The position numbers and the translations under genes are program-made. From NCBI GenBank assembly GCA_937898415.1, contig CALDLA010000050.1, positions 16,481 to 80,480 on the forward strand: a stretch of 64,000 nucleotides of DNA, read 5' to 3'. The notes beneath the pieces are model-generated. The model was not told the origin of the DNA and searched no databases. It saw only the letters and a list, made by a program, of their open reading frames with translations. The stretch's first letter is position 1, and every line of letters begins with the position of its first letter. The stretch comes from an uncultured Prevotellaceae bacterium. GTDB taxonomy: Bacteria; Bacteroidota; Bacteroidia; Bacteroidales; Bacteroidaceae. Below, one piece after another: positions 43,539-52,474 of this stretch.

Positions 43539-44771
43539 ATGAATTACGAAGAATTACTCGAATCGAGGAATGGCGGCACCATGGCCAAGGAGCCCACAGT
43601 CTTCGGACTGCTTTATAAGAAAATGGTGGCCGGAAAGTATGCCAATGTCATCGACCTGCGCGAGGAGCTGAGGGAAAGCCTTGTCTTCTGCGACGCACTG
43701 GCCGGCGAGGCTGAGGGCAACAAGGAGCTGAACCATAAGAACCAGTTGCACTTTAATGTGGCTACCGACAGCGCCGGGCTCTATGGCGTCACGCTGGAGT
43801 CGGGCACCTATCACACCTTTGCACGGCTGCTGGACGACAATCCCGCCGTCGTTGCCGGCAAGGACTTCATCGAGCGCACGTTGAAGGACCTGCTCGACCT
43901 GACCTCCTACCTGCATGAGCGGGGCATCTACCACGTATGCTATTCTCCCCACAGCGTCCTGGCACGCAAGGGCGACAACACCGCCATGCTCCTGTTCCAC
44001 GGCTCGGCCTACCAGCCGTTCAACGATCAGGAGATGCTCTACGGCGACAGCGCCGCCTACATCGCCCCGGAGGTGGTGGAAGAGGGGACGGTCGATGCCC
44101 GCGCCGACATCTACTCGATAGGTAAGTTCATGGAGTTCCTGTTTCAGCAGTCGGAAATACCCATTGAGCTGAAGGGCGTCATCAAGAAGGCCACCGACCC
44201 TGACCCCGACCGTCGCTACCAGACGCCCGAGGAGATGAAGAGCGCCATCAGCCGCCGACAGAACACCCGCCGCTCCCTGCTCTCGCTGGCGGCGGCATTG
44301 GTCATCGCCGCATTGACCTTCTACGTCTATTTCTCGCTGACCCCCGAGCGCGAGGACATCGAGTTCGTGAAACCGGCTCCCAGACAGCCGGCCGATGACC
44401 TGCTCGACGACGGATTTGACCCCACCACGGAACTGGGACTGGTAGAGGACACGGCTGCCAAGCGCCTCGACGACAAGAGAATGCGCGAGTACCAGGCCAA
44501 GGCCGAACAGATATTCCGCAAGAACTTCACGGCTGAGGCTGAGCGCATCCTCTCGAAAATCTACAACAACGACCAGATGGGGACCACCGAGCGCAACTTC
44601 CAGGCCGGAAGCCAGGCCACGATGGAGGAACTGGTCAAGGCGCAGGTGAAGCTGGGCAATGACGCCGGGCTCACCGACACCCGCAGCCGCGTCGTCGCCG
44701 GTCAGATTGTTGACCAGGTGACCAACAAGCTGAAGGCGCAGATGAAGGAGCGCGAAAAGCAGGAGGAGTAA
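43539..44771 (+). CDS. Membrane-anchored protein kinase-like protein, probable pseudokinase, 410 aa
   Basis: Residues about 20-230 resemble a Ser/Thr kinase domain. YLHERGIYHVCYSPHSVL sits where an active kinase has HRDLKPxNxL, and MLLFHG replaces the DFG region, while the later YIAPEVVEEG (APE motif), ADIYSIGKFMEFL and RRYQTPEEM are well kept. The catalytic Asp of HRD and the Asp of DFG are therefore missing. One membrane helix follows (SLLSLAAALVIAALTFYVYF, about 248-267), then a coiled, charged C-terminal domain. A scaffold or sensor role is more likely than catalysis. It is followed by DUF4494 and YggS genes. Confidence 0.75.
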   Translation: MNYEELLESRNGGTMAKEPTVFGLLYKKMVAGKYANVIDLREELRESLVFCDALAGEAEGNKELNHKNQLHFNVATDSAGLYGVTLESGTYHTFARLLDDNPAVVAGKDFIERTLKDLLDLTSYLHERGIYHVCYSPHSVLARKGDNTAMLLFHGSAYQPFNDQEMLYGDSAAYIAPEVVEEGTVDARADIYSIGKFMEFLFQQSEIPIELKGVIKKATDPDPDRRYQTPEEMKSAISRRQNTRRSLLSLAAALVIAALTFYVYFSLTPEREDIEFVKPAPRQPADDLLDDGFDPTTELGLVEDTAAKRLDDKRMREYQAKAEQIFRKNFTAEAERILSKIYNNDQMGTTERNFQAGSQATMEELVKAQVKLGNDAGLTDTRSRVVAGQIVDQVTNKLKAQMKEREKQEE

Positions 44772-44810
44772 GGAACAAAAAATAACTAATAAATAAAAAG
44801 CAAACAGAAC

Positions 44811-45293
44811 ATGAGATCAAGAACAGCACAGTGGTTCGAATGTAAGATTCAGTACGAGAAGACCATGGAGGACGGTCTGCAGAAGAAAGTGACCGAGACC
44901 TATACCATCGACGCCCTCAGCTTCACCGAGGCCGAGCAGCGCATCATGGAGGAACTGTCAGCCTACATCAGCGGCGAGTTCGACATCAAGGACATCAAGA
45001 TTGCACCGTATAAGGAAATATTCTTTGCCGACCAGGACCTGGCCGACAAGTGGTACAAGACCAAACTGGAGTTCATCACCATCGACGAGAAAACGGCCAA
45101 GGAGAAGAAGTCGGCCGTCAACTACCTGGTCAATGCCGGCACCCTGAACGGCGCCGTGAAGAACATTGACGAGGTGATGGGCGGCACCATGATTGACTAT
45201 GTCATTGCCAGCGTCAGCGAAACCAAGCTGATGGACGTCTTCGAATACGGCAAGGACAAACAGACTGACGACAAACCAGAATTTGAGAAGTAG
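44811..45293 (+). CDS. DUF4494 family protein, 160 aa
   Basis: The opening MRSRTAQWFECKIQYEKTMEDG and the body (EAEQRIMEELSAYISGEFDIKDIKIAPYKEIFF) match DUF4494, a family common in Bacteroidales and without known function. No signal peptide or membrane helix. It is 39 bp after the pseudokinase gene and 2 bp before yggS, so the three genes are probably one transcript. Confidence 0.88.
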   Translation: MRSRTAQWFECKIQYEKTMEDGLQKKVTETYTIDALSFTEAEQRIMEELSAYISGEFDIKDIKIAPYKEIFFADQDLADKWYKTKLEFITIDEKTAKEKKSAVNYLVNAGTLNGAVKNIDEVMGGTMIDYVIASVSETKLMDVFEYGKDKQTDDKPEFEK

Positions 45294-45295
45294 AA

Positions 45296-45967
45296 ATGTA
45301 CGACGTCAAGGGAAACCTGCACCGAGTGATCGACACATTGCCACAGGGCGTACGCCTTGTGGCAATCAGTAAATACCACCCCAATGAGTACATAGAGGCC
45401 GCCTACGAGGAGGGCCAACGCGTCTTCGGCGAGAGCCATGAGCAGGAACTCAAGCTGAAGCATGAGTCGCTGCCCGGCGACATCGTCTGGCACTTCATCG
45501 GACATCTGCAGACCAACAAGGTGAAGTACATCGCCCCCTATATTAATATGGTGGAGGCCGTCGACTCCCTGAAACTGCTGAAGGAGATCGACAAGCAGGC
45601 CGCCAAGTGCGGGCGCGTCATCGACGTGCTGCTCGAGCTCCACATTGCCGAGGAGAGTACCAAGTACGGCCTCACGCTCGACGCCTGCCGCCAGTTGCTG
45701 GCCGACGGCGAGTGGCGCCAGCTCGACCATGTGCGCATCTGCGGGCTGATGATGATGGCCTCCTTCACCGACGACCACGAGCAGGTGCGCCGTGAGTTCA
45801 CCCAGGCCGCCGACTTCTTCGACGAGGTGAAGGCCGCCTGGTTCGCTGATGCCTCCTGGTTCTGTGAGCGTTCGTGGGGCATGAGCGACGACTATCTGAT
45901 AGCCATCGAGTGCCGCAGCACGATGGTACGCATCGGCACCTCCATCTTCGGACCGCGCGTCTATTAG
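45296..45967 (+). CDS. yggS: YggS-family PLP homeostasis protein, 223 aa
   Basis: Fold type III PLP-binding protein. The PLP lysine is in RLVAISKYHP, with GESHEQEL, WHFIGHLQTNKVKYI (family signature), ELHIAEESTKYGL and the C-terminal phosphate-binding stretch SWGMSDDYLIAIECRSTMVRIGTSIFG. Family members buffer pyridoxal phosphate and affect amino-acid pools. Length and motifs are normal. It begins 2 bp after the DUF4494 stop. Confidence 0.95.
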   Translation: MYDVKGNLHRVIDTLPQGVRLVAISKYHPNEYIEAAYEEGQRVFGESHEQELKLKHESLPGDIVWHFIGHLQTNKVKYIAPYINMVEAVDSLKLLKEIDKQAAKCGRVIDVLLELHIAEESTKYGLTLDACRQLLADGEWRQLDHVRICGLMMMASFTDDHEQVRREFTQAADFFDEVKAAWFADASWFCERSWGMSDDYLIAIECRSTMVRIGTSIFGPRVY

Positions 45968-45987
45968 GTGCGCGGCAAAATACGCTC

Positions 45988-46407
45988 CTACTTTAACAAC
46001 TCATCTATCTGCTCGACGAAAGCAGACGATGTAAAATGCGGAATGTCCGAGAAGTCGAAATGTCGACGGTCGTTAGTCACGATGTAGTCACAGCCCGCAG
46101 ATTTGGCGCACTGGTATTGTAGCATATCTTCGAAGTCTTTTACAGGCTGACTGATAGCAGCCATCACCTCTTTCTTACGTAGGTCGACAATCTCCACTAT
46201 GCCTGTCATCTGACGTAGAGCGTCGTATTTTTCTTCCTGCGAACGCCCCTTGATGATGTACGCCATATTGGCGAAGGTGAGCGACGAGGCAAACAGCAGC
46301 GCCTCGCCAGAGAATCCACAAGCAAAAATCTGCTCTGCGTCATCAGCTCCTGCACGGTTGTCGATGTAGTCAATCAGAATGTTGGTGTCAAGGAATAGCC
46401 GTTTCAT
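45988..46407 (-). CDS. PIN-domain RNase toxin (VapC-like), 139 aa
   Basis: PIN fold with acidic triad residues visible in MKRLFLDTNILIDYI (D7), VKDFEDMLQYQCA (central Asp/Glu) and YIVTNDRRHFDFS (TND). PIN toxins are Mg-dependent RNases, often cleaving tRNA or rRNA. The start overlaps the antitoxin stop by 4 bp (ATGA). It converges on yggS, 20 bp apart. Confidence 0.9.
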   Translation of the reverse strand: MKRLFLDTNILIDYIDNRAGADDAEQIFACGFSGEALLFASSLTFANMAYIIKGRSQEEKYDALRQMTGIVEIVDLRKKEVMAAISQPVKDFEDMLQYQCAKSAGCDYIVTNDRRHFDFSDIPHFTSSAFVEQIDELLK

Positions 46408-46640
46408 CGCTCCATGATATGTGCTAAGTGTTCGTCCTGTTCCATTTCCTCCTCGGTGATATTCACCATGCCTCGCAGGCGTCTGAACTCGACCGGCACC
46501 TGTCTTTTTGGTGAGGGTTCTTCCATCGACTCTGTGATGAACGTCACCACAATTTGCTTCTGTTCACGGGTCATGCTCCGCAGCAGCGACATATATGGAG
46601 CCATCGGTGTCTCCTTAATTCTTTGTGCTAATCCAGTCAT
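46404..46640 (-). CDS. Antitoxin of PIN toxin pair, 78 aa
   Basis: A small acidic protein upstream of and overlapping the PIN gene: MTGLAQRIKETPMAPYMSLL, a helical middle (REQKQIVVTFITESM) and a C-terminal segment (EFRRLRGMVNITEEEM) likely to wrap the toxin. No family name is certain; the assignment rests mainly on its place. Confidence 0.75.
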   Translation of the reverse strand: MTGLAQRIKETPMAPYMSLLRSMTREQKQIVVTFITESMEEPSPKRQVPVEFRRLRGMVNITEEEMEQDEHLAHIMER

Positions 46641-46669
46641 AATCGTATCGTTTTATGGGCAATTCCGCA

Positions 46670-46678
46670 GCAAAGATA
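46670..46678 (-). promoter_or_regulatory. Promoter -7 element for the PIN module
   Basis: Minus strand TATCTTTGC, 30 bp before the antitoxin start at 46640. Confidence 0.45.
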
Positions 46679-46818
46679 CAAACTTTTTTTGAATTAAACA
46701 GAAAAAGAATAAAAAAACCTACGTCTTTAACTCCTTTAACTCCATTAGGCTAAGTGCTGCGAGTTGGTCGGACTGTATATTCACAATGGTCGCAAGATTG
46801 CGAATAAGTGAGTAAAGT

Positions 46819-46876
46819 GAGAGCTCGCTCGCACTTCCGAACGTGAGCAAGCTCGAGCGAAGCTCAAGTTCGTAGT
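46819..46876. repeat. Imperfect palindrome rich in GAGCTCGCTC
   Basis: GAGCTCGCTCGCAC and GTGAGCAAGCTC are close to inverted copies around TTCCGAAC, and GAGCGAAGCTC follows. It lies between the PIN module and the foldback element. No ORF is supported here; the rest of 46679-46894 shows nothing else I can name. Confidence 0.55.
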
Positions 46877-46894
46877 GAAGTAGGCCGCGCATCT

Positions 46895-47003
46895 CCCCTC
46901 CCTTGTAGGGGAGGGGTTGGGGGTGGGGTCAGAAACTTCAAACTCTGCGGCGGGGAAAGACAATACAGACCCCACCCCCAGCCCCTCCCCTTGAAGGGAG
47001 GGG
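46895..47003. repeat. Foldback element with G-quadruplex-type arms
   Basis: A left arm (46895-46930) and right arm (46968-47003) of 36 bp are inverted copies with about 3 mismatches, around a 37-bp centre. Each arm starts with its own small hairpin (CCCCTCCC/GGGGAGGGG) followed by G runs (GGGG-A-GGGG-TT-GGGGG-T-GGGG). A second element of the same design, but diverged, is at 50709-50826. It is MITE-like, with no coding capacity. Confidence 0.8.
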
Positions 47004-47073
47004 AAAGGCTACGGGTAGGCGACCGCAGGTCGGGAATGAGCGGCGGCAGAAAGCCCCGACGAGAGGCAGAATC

Positions 47074-47340
47074 GACCCTCATTTCTGGACGGCGTACCCC
47101 TACGGGAGGCAGAATCGACCCTCAAGTCTGGCTTCCGCATGGCGCGGAAAGCAGAAATGACCCTCAAGTCTGGCTTCCGCGTGGCGCGGAAAGCAGAAAT
47201 GACCCTCAATTCTAGCTTCCGCGTGGCGCGGAAAGCAGAAATGACCCTCAAGTCTGGCTTCCGCGTGGCGCGGAAAGCAGAAATGACCCTCAAGGCAGAC
47301 TTCCGCGTGGCGCGGAAAGCAGAATCGACCCTCCAGGCAG
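47074..47340. repeat. 42-bp tandem repeat array with internal hairpin
   Basis: GACCCTC recurs at 47074, 47117, 47159, 47201, 47243, 47285 and 47327 (spacings 43, then 42 five times). Each central unit contains the stem GCTTCCGCG/CGCGGAAAGC. Because 42 is a multiple of three, long frames stay open on both strands (47009-47293 minus, 47139-47423 plus), but these repetitive peptides are not convincing proteins. Confidence 0.9.
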
Positions 47341-47360
47341 ACTTCCGGGAGCCCCGGAAG

Positions 47361-47398
47361 AAAAATCCGCGAGACGCATTGTCGTTTCGCGGATTTTT
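47361..47398. terminator. Bidirectional terminator-like hairpin
   Basis: AAAAATCCGCGA (47361-47372) pairs with TCGCGGATTTTT (47387-47398) around a 14-nt loop, with A and T runs on its two outer sides. It ends the repeat region just before a promoter-like TAACTTTGC at about 47401. Confidence 0.5.
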
Positions 47399-47435
47399 CT
47401 TAACTTTGCAACCAGAATACTAACCAACCAGCAAT

Positions 47436-50151
47436 ATGAAACAGACCATCCTTACCCTCCTCGTCGCCCTCTGCGCCCTCGCAGGGACGGCAACCACGGC
47501 CCGGGCCGAGAGCAAGACAGTGACCTACCACATCACCTCTACTTACAACGGCAACAGCTACACGCTCACCTTCGTGCCCAGCAGCAACGGCTTCGGATAC
47601 GAAACCGGCACGAAGACCGTCACCATCCTGAACGTCAACACCACCACGGGCTTCCATGTGCAGCTCGACGACGGGCTCTACCTCCAGCTCTCCCTTAGCC
47701 AGGCAGGGCTGACATTCGGGAGCAAAAACGGCCACACCGACATCTGGCTCAACTACAGCAGCAGCCAGAACGCCTACCTCGCCCTTACAGCAGATACTAC
47801 TACGTGACCTATGTAAAGATGGCCAACTTAGACAACGACGCGCTTACCGGATTCGCCGCCCCGTGGACTGGCAGCAACGCGCAGATGGACACCGACGTGG
47901 ACATGGTGACCGAGACCGACGCCCTGGACTACCGCTCGTTCAGCGCCAACATCACCACCCTGCAAAACTTCGCCTATCTCACCGTGACCTACGGCGACCC
48001 CCGCGAGTACGCCATCACCTTCAACGACGTGGAGGGCCTCTCGAACCCCAACCCCGCCAGCTATAACGTCACCACCAACACATTCTAGATAACCGCCCCC
48101 TCGCGCACCGGCTACACGCTCGGCACCGTGACCTACACCGACGCCCTGCACACCACCGCCACCGCCGTCAACCTGAGTCAGACGCCCATGAGCATCCAGC
48201 GCGGCGAGGCCGTGGAGCGCAAGGCCATCACCTTCAACGCCTCGTGGACGGCGCACACCTACACCCTGCGCCTGCACCATAACGACGGCACCGACGGCTA
48301 CACCGACCAGACGCTGACCTACGACCAGACCGCCAGCATCCAGAGCGTCAGCCGCACGGGCTACGTCTTCACCGGATGGAACACCCAGGCCGACGGCAAT
48401 GGCATCAGCTACGCCGACGAATAGGAGGTGACGAACCTCTCCGCCGAGCAGGGTGCGTCGACCTCTACGCCAAGTGGGCCAACTCCTCCGGCACCTGCGG
48501 CGACAACGCCACGTGGGAGTACGACCACGCCAACACCACGCTCACCATTAGCGGCAGCGGGGCGATGAGCGACTACGGTGCCACCAATCAGCCGTGGGCC
48601 GACTATAAGAGTTATATCACGACGGTCGATATCGGCAGCGGCATCACCCATATCGGCAGCTCAGCCTTCTACATCTGCACCGCCCTCGCCACCGTCAACG
48701 GCGGCAGCGGCGTGAACAGCATCGGTATCTCTGCCTTCGTATCCACTGTCTGGATATCCACCATCTCCAACACCGACGCTATTACCTACCTCGGTCACGT
48801 CCTCATCAGGGGCAATAGCTACACCGGCACCGCCGTCACTGTCAACGACGGCACCACCGCCATCTACGAAAATGCGTTCAATAGTAACGGTACCATCACC
48901 TCCGTCACCATCCCCGCCAGCATGACCAGCATCGGAGGCGAAGCCTTCTACAACTGCACCGCCCTCGCCACCGTACACGTCCTAGCCTCCACGCCGCCCA
49001 TGCTCAGCAGCTATGCCTTCTACCTCGAAGACGATAATAAATCCCTTGCCCGTACCTTCAACGTGCGCAGCGCCGCTTACAAGACCGCCGCCGGCTGGAA
49101 GGACATATATAATAAGGAGTACGACTACGCGGGCTACACCGGCACCGAGCTTCGCGTCGTCAGCACCCTCGCCCTGCCCGACGGCTTCAGTACTAATGCC
49201 ACGCCCGTCGCCATCGCCGGCACCGACTACTACGCCGAGTGTACCAGCATCACCCTGAGCTACACGGGCAGCGCCTCATTAGAAGGCATCAAAGTGAATG
49301 GCAGCTCCGACGGCGTCACCAACAACGGCAACGACACCTTTACCTTCACCATGCCCGCCGAGGATGTCACCGTCAGCGCCACATGGCTGGACCCACACGT
49401 CATCACCTCGTATGTCGATGCCAACGGTAACTTGCACGAGAATATCGCTGCCATCCCGCTTGACAACACCATGACGACGCTGGAGGCAGGCACCTACGTG
49501 GTGAACAGCAACGTGACCTACACCAGCACCGTTACGACGACGGGCGACGTCACGCTGATCCTGGCCGACGGATGCACCATGAGCTTCGGCACCGAAGACG
49601 AGCCGCTGGATGAAACAATCATGAACTGCCAAAATCTTACCATCTACGGGCAGGCACAGGGCACCGGGTGGCTGAAAGGATACATCAATGCCCAAAATGG
49701 CATTAATACTCTTTTCCAAAACGGTGCCAAAAACTACACCCAGCACAGCGGCAACGTAATCATCCGTAACGGCTACGGAAGCTGTATCTACACATATAAC
49801 TTCACCCTCCTCGGCGGCACCCTTGACGTGGAGGGCGGTGTCCACGGCGACATCGAGGCCTGGAACATCAGCATCCTCGGTGGACAATTGTGGCCGCGGG
49901 GAATGGGCCTTTACTCTGATTTCTTCACCCTGGGCTATACCAATCCCACCGACCTTATCTATGCCACAAGCTACACTTCACCTGGTAGCAGCAATCCCAT
50001 CAAGATTGTCAACGGCCAGACGCTTGTCGATGAAAACGGGGATACCTGGAGCGATATGATCTATAGTTATATAACCCTGCCTTATTACGCAATAAGGCAG
50101 GGTTATAAGAATGTATCCCTATGGAAATTATTTCTGAGCCTCGCGGCCTAA
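47436..50151 (+). pseudogene. Decayed LRR/InlB-repeat surface protein gene
   Basis: It starts with an intact signal peptide (MKQTILTLLVALCALAGTAT). Continuous homology then needs three frames: a frameshift near 47775-47800, in-frame TAG stops at 48086-48088 and 48422-48424, and a frameshift near 48450-48456 (AEQG to VDLYAKW). Recognisable parts are an InlB/Listeria-Bacteroides repeat (SRTGYVFTGWNTQADG), a BspA-type LRR stretch (VTIPASMTSIGGEAFYNCTA, about 48900) and a beta-helix-like glycine/threonine-rich C-terminal part. The final codons run through a perfect hairpin at 50071-50106 and overlap iorB, so the 3' end is also lost or unnatural. TAG is a normal stop elsewhere in the window, so decay is the best reading. 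Confidence 0.8.
50071..50106. terminator. Perfect 16-bp stem hairpin between convergent genes
   Basis: ATAACCCTGCCTTATT (50071-50086) and AATAAGGCAGGGTTAT (50091-50106) are perfect inverted copies around a 4-nt loop. It lies just after the stop of iorB (minus strand) and within the end of the decayed surface gene (plus strand), so a shared terminator is likely. Confidence 0.7.
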
Positions 50152-50700
50152 GGCCAGGGCCTTGATGTTGGCCTCGACGACGGCTTCGCCCTTGCGCCCG
50201 AAGACGCGGCGGATGGCGTCTTCCAGCTTGTGGTACTCAATGCCCAGGGCTTTCTGGGCGGCACCTAAGAGGATGACGTTGGCCGAGCGGGGCACACCGT
50301 TGTCCTTGGCCATCTGCTCGATGTCAATGCGGATGACGTTGGGCAGGCGGTCGAGGTCGGCGTTGATGACCTCCATGTCAGGATAGTTGGGGATGTTCAC
50401 AAACGGCGTGGCCGAGGTGATGATCCAGCCGTCCTTCGCGAGGAAGGGCAGGTAGCGCAGGGCTTCCATCGGCTCCATCGAGATGATGACGTCGGCACCG
50501 CCCTTGGCAATGAGGTCGCTGGCGATGGGGTCTGACGAAATGCGCAGGTTCGACTGCACGTCGCCGCCGCGCTGCGACATGCCGTGTACCTCGGCCTGCT
50601 TGATGTATAGGTTCTCGTTCATGGCGGCCTCGCCGATGATGGTGGCGATAGACAGGATGCCCTGTCCGCCTACGCCGCAAAGTATGATGTCTGTCTTCAT
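50128..50700 (-). CDS. iorB: Indolepyruvate:ferredoxin oxidoreductase beta subunit, 190 aa
   Basis: Gamma-type subunit of 2-oxoacid:ferredoxin oxidoreductases: IILCGVGGQGILSIATIIGEAA, HGMSQRGGDVQSNLRIS and the conserved PMEALRYLPFL. With IorA it oxidatively decarboxylates aryl pyruvates to aryl-acetyl-CoA, or runs in reverse, in anaerobes. A 118-bp foldback element lies in the gap to iorA. Length is normal. Confidence 0.93.
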   Translation of the reverse strand: MKTDIILCGVGGQGILSIATIIGEAAMNENLYIKQAEVHGMSQRGGDVQSNLRISSDPIASDLIAKGGADVIISMEPMEALRYLPFLAKDGWIITSATPFVNIPNYPDMEVINADLDRLPNVIRIDIEQMAKDNGVPRSANVILLGAAQKALGIEYHKLEDAIRRVFGRKGEAVVEANIKALALGREAQK

Positions 50701-50708
50701 CGTTTTTA

Positions 50709-50826
50709 AGCCCCCTAAGTTAGGGGGATGGGGGTCTGAACAAGCGAATCTACCCCTTTTTGTTAGTAATGATTTGATTGGGAGTCTGCGCTTGTTCAGA
50801 CCCCCACCCCCCTAACTTAGGGGGCT
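50709..50826. repeat. 118-bp foldback element between iorA and iorB
   Basis: Two 38-bp arms (50709-50746 and 50789-50826) are inverted copies with one mismatch around a 42-bp centre. Each arm begins with a near-perfect small palindrome (CCCCCTAA-G-TTAGGGGG), then GGGGGTCTGAACAAGCG. The right arm ends exactly at the last codons of iorA (stop at 50825-50827). It is MITE-like and lacks coding capacity. Confidence 0.9.
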
Positions 50827-52453
50827 AACGAACCTTTTTCTGCTTCAGGTGTCTCTGTAAAGTCTGCATGCACTCACGACGTGGGATGATGACAGACGTT
50901 CCTTTGTAGTTGATCTCGTCGCGGATAATCTGCGTGATCTCCGGCATGTTCTTCGGCAGGGGGACGACCACCTTCAGGTGCTCGTCAGAGAGTCCCAGTC
51001 CGCGGCAGATGGCCTCGAACTTATTGGTGCCGGCAGAGTCCTGACCGCCGGTCATGCCCGTCGTCAGGTTGTCGGAGATGATGACGGTGATGTTGGCGTT
51101 CTCGTTGATGGCATCGAGGAGTCCCGTCATGCCGCTATGCGTGAAGGTGGAGTCGCCGATGATGGCCACGGCAGGCCACTGTCCGGCGTCGGCAGCACCC
51201 TTGGCCATCGTGATGGAAGCACCCATGTCGACGCAGGAGTGGATGGCACGGAACGGGGGCAGGAAGCCCAGCGTGTAGCAGCCGATGTCGCCGAAGACGC
51301 GCGGATTGTCGTACTCACGCAACACCTCGTTCAGGGCAGCGTAGACATCGCGGTGACCACAGCCCTGGCAGAGTGCGGGGGGACGGGGAACCACGTCTTC
51401 GCATTTGTCGAAAGGAACGGCGGTAGCAAACTCTTCACTATTCACATTTAACTTTTCACTTGAAAGCGCAGCTTTCACAAAGTCTGGATTCAGTTCGCCG
51501 GTGCGGGGTAGTGTGCCGTCGAGCTTGCCGTGAACGGTCTTCAGGTCGTAGACACCGCGCACCTGGTCCTCGATGAAGGGCTGACCTTCCTCGACGATGA
51601 GCACCTGTTCGCACTCGTCCATCAGGCGGCGCACCAGCTGCTTGGGCAGGGGGTACTGCGAAATCTTCAGGACGGGGTAGGGGCAACCGTTGGGGAAGCA
51701 CTCCATGACGTAGTTGTAGCCGATGCCGCTGCAGAGGATGCCGAGCTTCTTGTCGGTGCCCTCCTTATAGCTATTAAAAGGTGAGTTGACGGCATCCTGC
51801 TCCAACTGTGCCTGCTGGGCGGTGACGATGTCGTTGCGCTTCTTGGCGTTGGCGGGCAGCAGTACCCAGTTGGCGGCGATGGCGTTGTAGTTGAGGTCGT
51901 TCTGCTGACGCGGAACGTCAACACACTGGACGACGGCGCGGCTGTGGGCCATGCGGGTGGTGACGCGCATCAGCACCGGCAGGCATACGCGCTCGGAGTA
52001 GTCGAAGGCCACGGCCATCATGTCGTAGGCTTCCTGCTGGTTGGAAGGCTCGAACGTGGGGATGAGCGCAAACTTGCCGTAGAAGCGTGAGTCCTGCTCG
52101 TCCTGAGAGGAGTGCATCGACGGGTCGTCGGCTACCAGCACCACCACACCGCCGTTGACACCCGTCATGCCGCTGTTGACAAACGGGTCGGCACAGACGT
52201 TCAGTCCGACATGCTTCATACAAACCAGGGCGCGCTTGCCCATGAACGACATACCGAGGGCGGCCTCCATGGCCGTCTTCTCGTTCGTACTCCAGCGGCT
52301 GTGAACGCCGCGCTCCTTAGCCAGCGCATTGCCCTGGATAAACTCAGTAATCTCAGTGGACGGCGTACCGGGGTAGGCATACACGCCGGAAAGACCGGCA
52401 TGCAGCGCACCTAACGCTATGGCTTCGTCGCCCAACAATAATTTCTTTTCCAT
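50825..52453 (-). CDS. iorA: Indolepyruvate:ferredoxin oxidoreductase alpha subunit, 542 aa
   Basis: TPP-dependent subunit: N-terminal pyrimidine-binding domain (GVYAYPGTPSTEITEFI, KHVGLNVCADPFVNSG), middle transketolase-C-like domain, and the C-terminal TPP-binding domain (CQGCGHRDVY, GDIGCYTLGF, GDSTFTHSGMTGLLDAI). The C-terminal 2[4Fe-4S] ferredoxin domain of the archaeal enzyme is absent: the protein ends soon after VIIPRRECMQT. A stretch near residues 333-344 (SSEKLNVNSEE) is coded by DNA resembling the GTGAA repeat upstream of the gene. Confidence 0.92.
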   Translation of the reverse strand: MEKKLLLGDEAIALGALHAGLSGVYAYPGTPSTEITEFIQGNALAKERGVHSRWSTNEKTAMEAALGMSFMGKRALVCMKHVGLNVCADPFVNSGMTGVNGGVVVLVADDPSMHSSQDEQDSRFYGKFALIPTFEPSNQQEAYDMMAVAFDYSERVCLPVLMRVTTRMAHSRAVVQCVDVPRQQNDLNYNAIAANWVLLPANAKKRNDIVTAQQAQLEQDAVNSPFNSYKEGTDKKLGILCSGIGYNYVMECFPNGCPYPVLKISQYPLPKQLVRRLMDECEQVLIVEEGQPFIEDQVRGVYDLKTVHGKLDGTLPRTGELNPDFVKAALSSEKLNVNSEEFATAVPFDKCEDVVPRPPALCQGCGHRDVYAALNEVLREYDNPRVFGDIGCYTLGFLPPFRAIHSCVDMGASITMAKGAADAGQWPAVAIIGDSTFTHSGMTGLLDAINENANITVIISDNLTTGMTGGQDSAGTNKFEAICRGLGLSDEHLKVVVPLPKNMPEITQIIRDEINYKGTSVIIPRRECMQTLQRHLKQKKVR

Positions 52454-52474
52454 TTTTTCTTTATTATATCACTT

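Noticed and set aside
47009..47423. Two repetitive proteins on opposite strands of the 42-bp array
   Set aside because: Both frames arise because 42 is divisible by three; repeated Arg/Ala/Phe peptides without domains or start context.
48086..48424. TAG recoding (amber suppression) in the surface-protein gene
   Set aside because: TAG ends intact genes here (for example glf at 35495), and the gene also has frameshifts, so recoding would not restore it.
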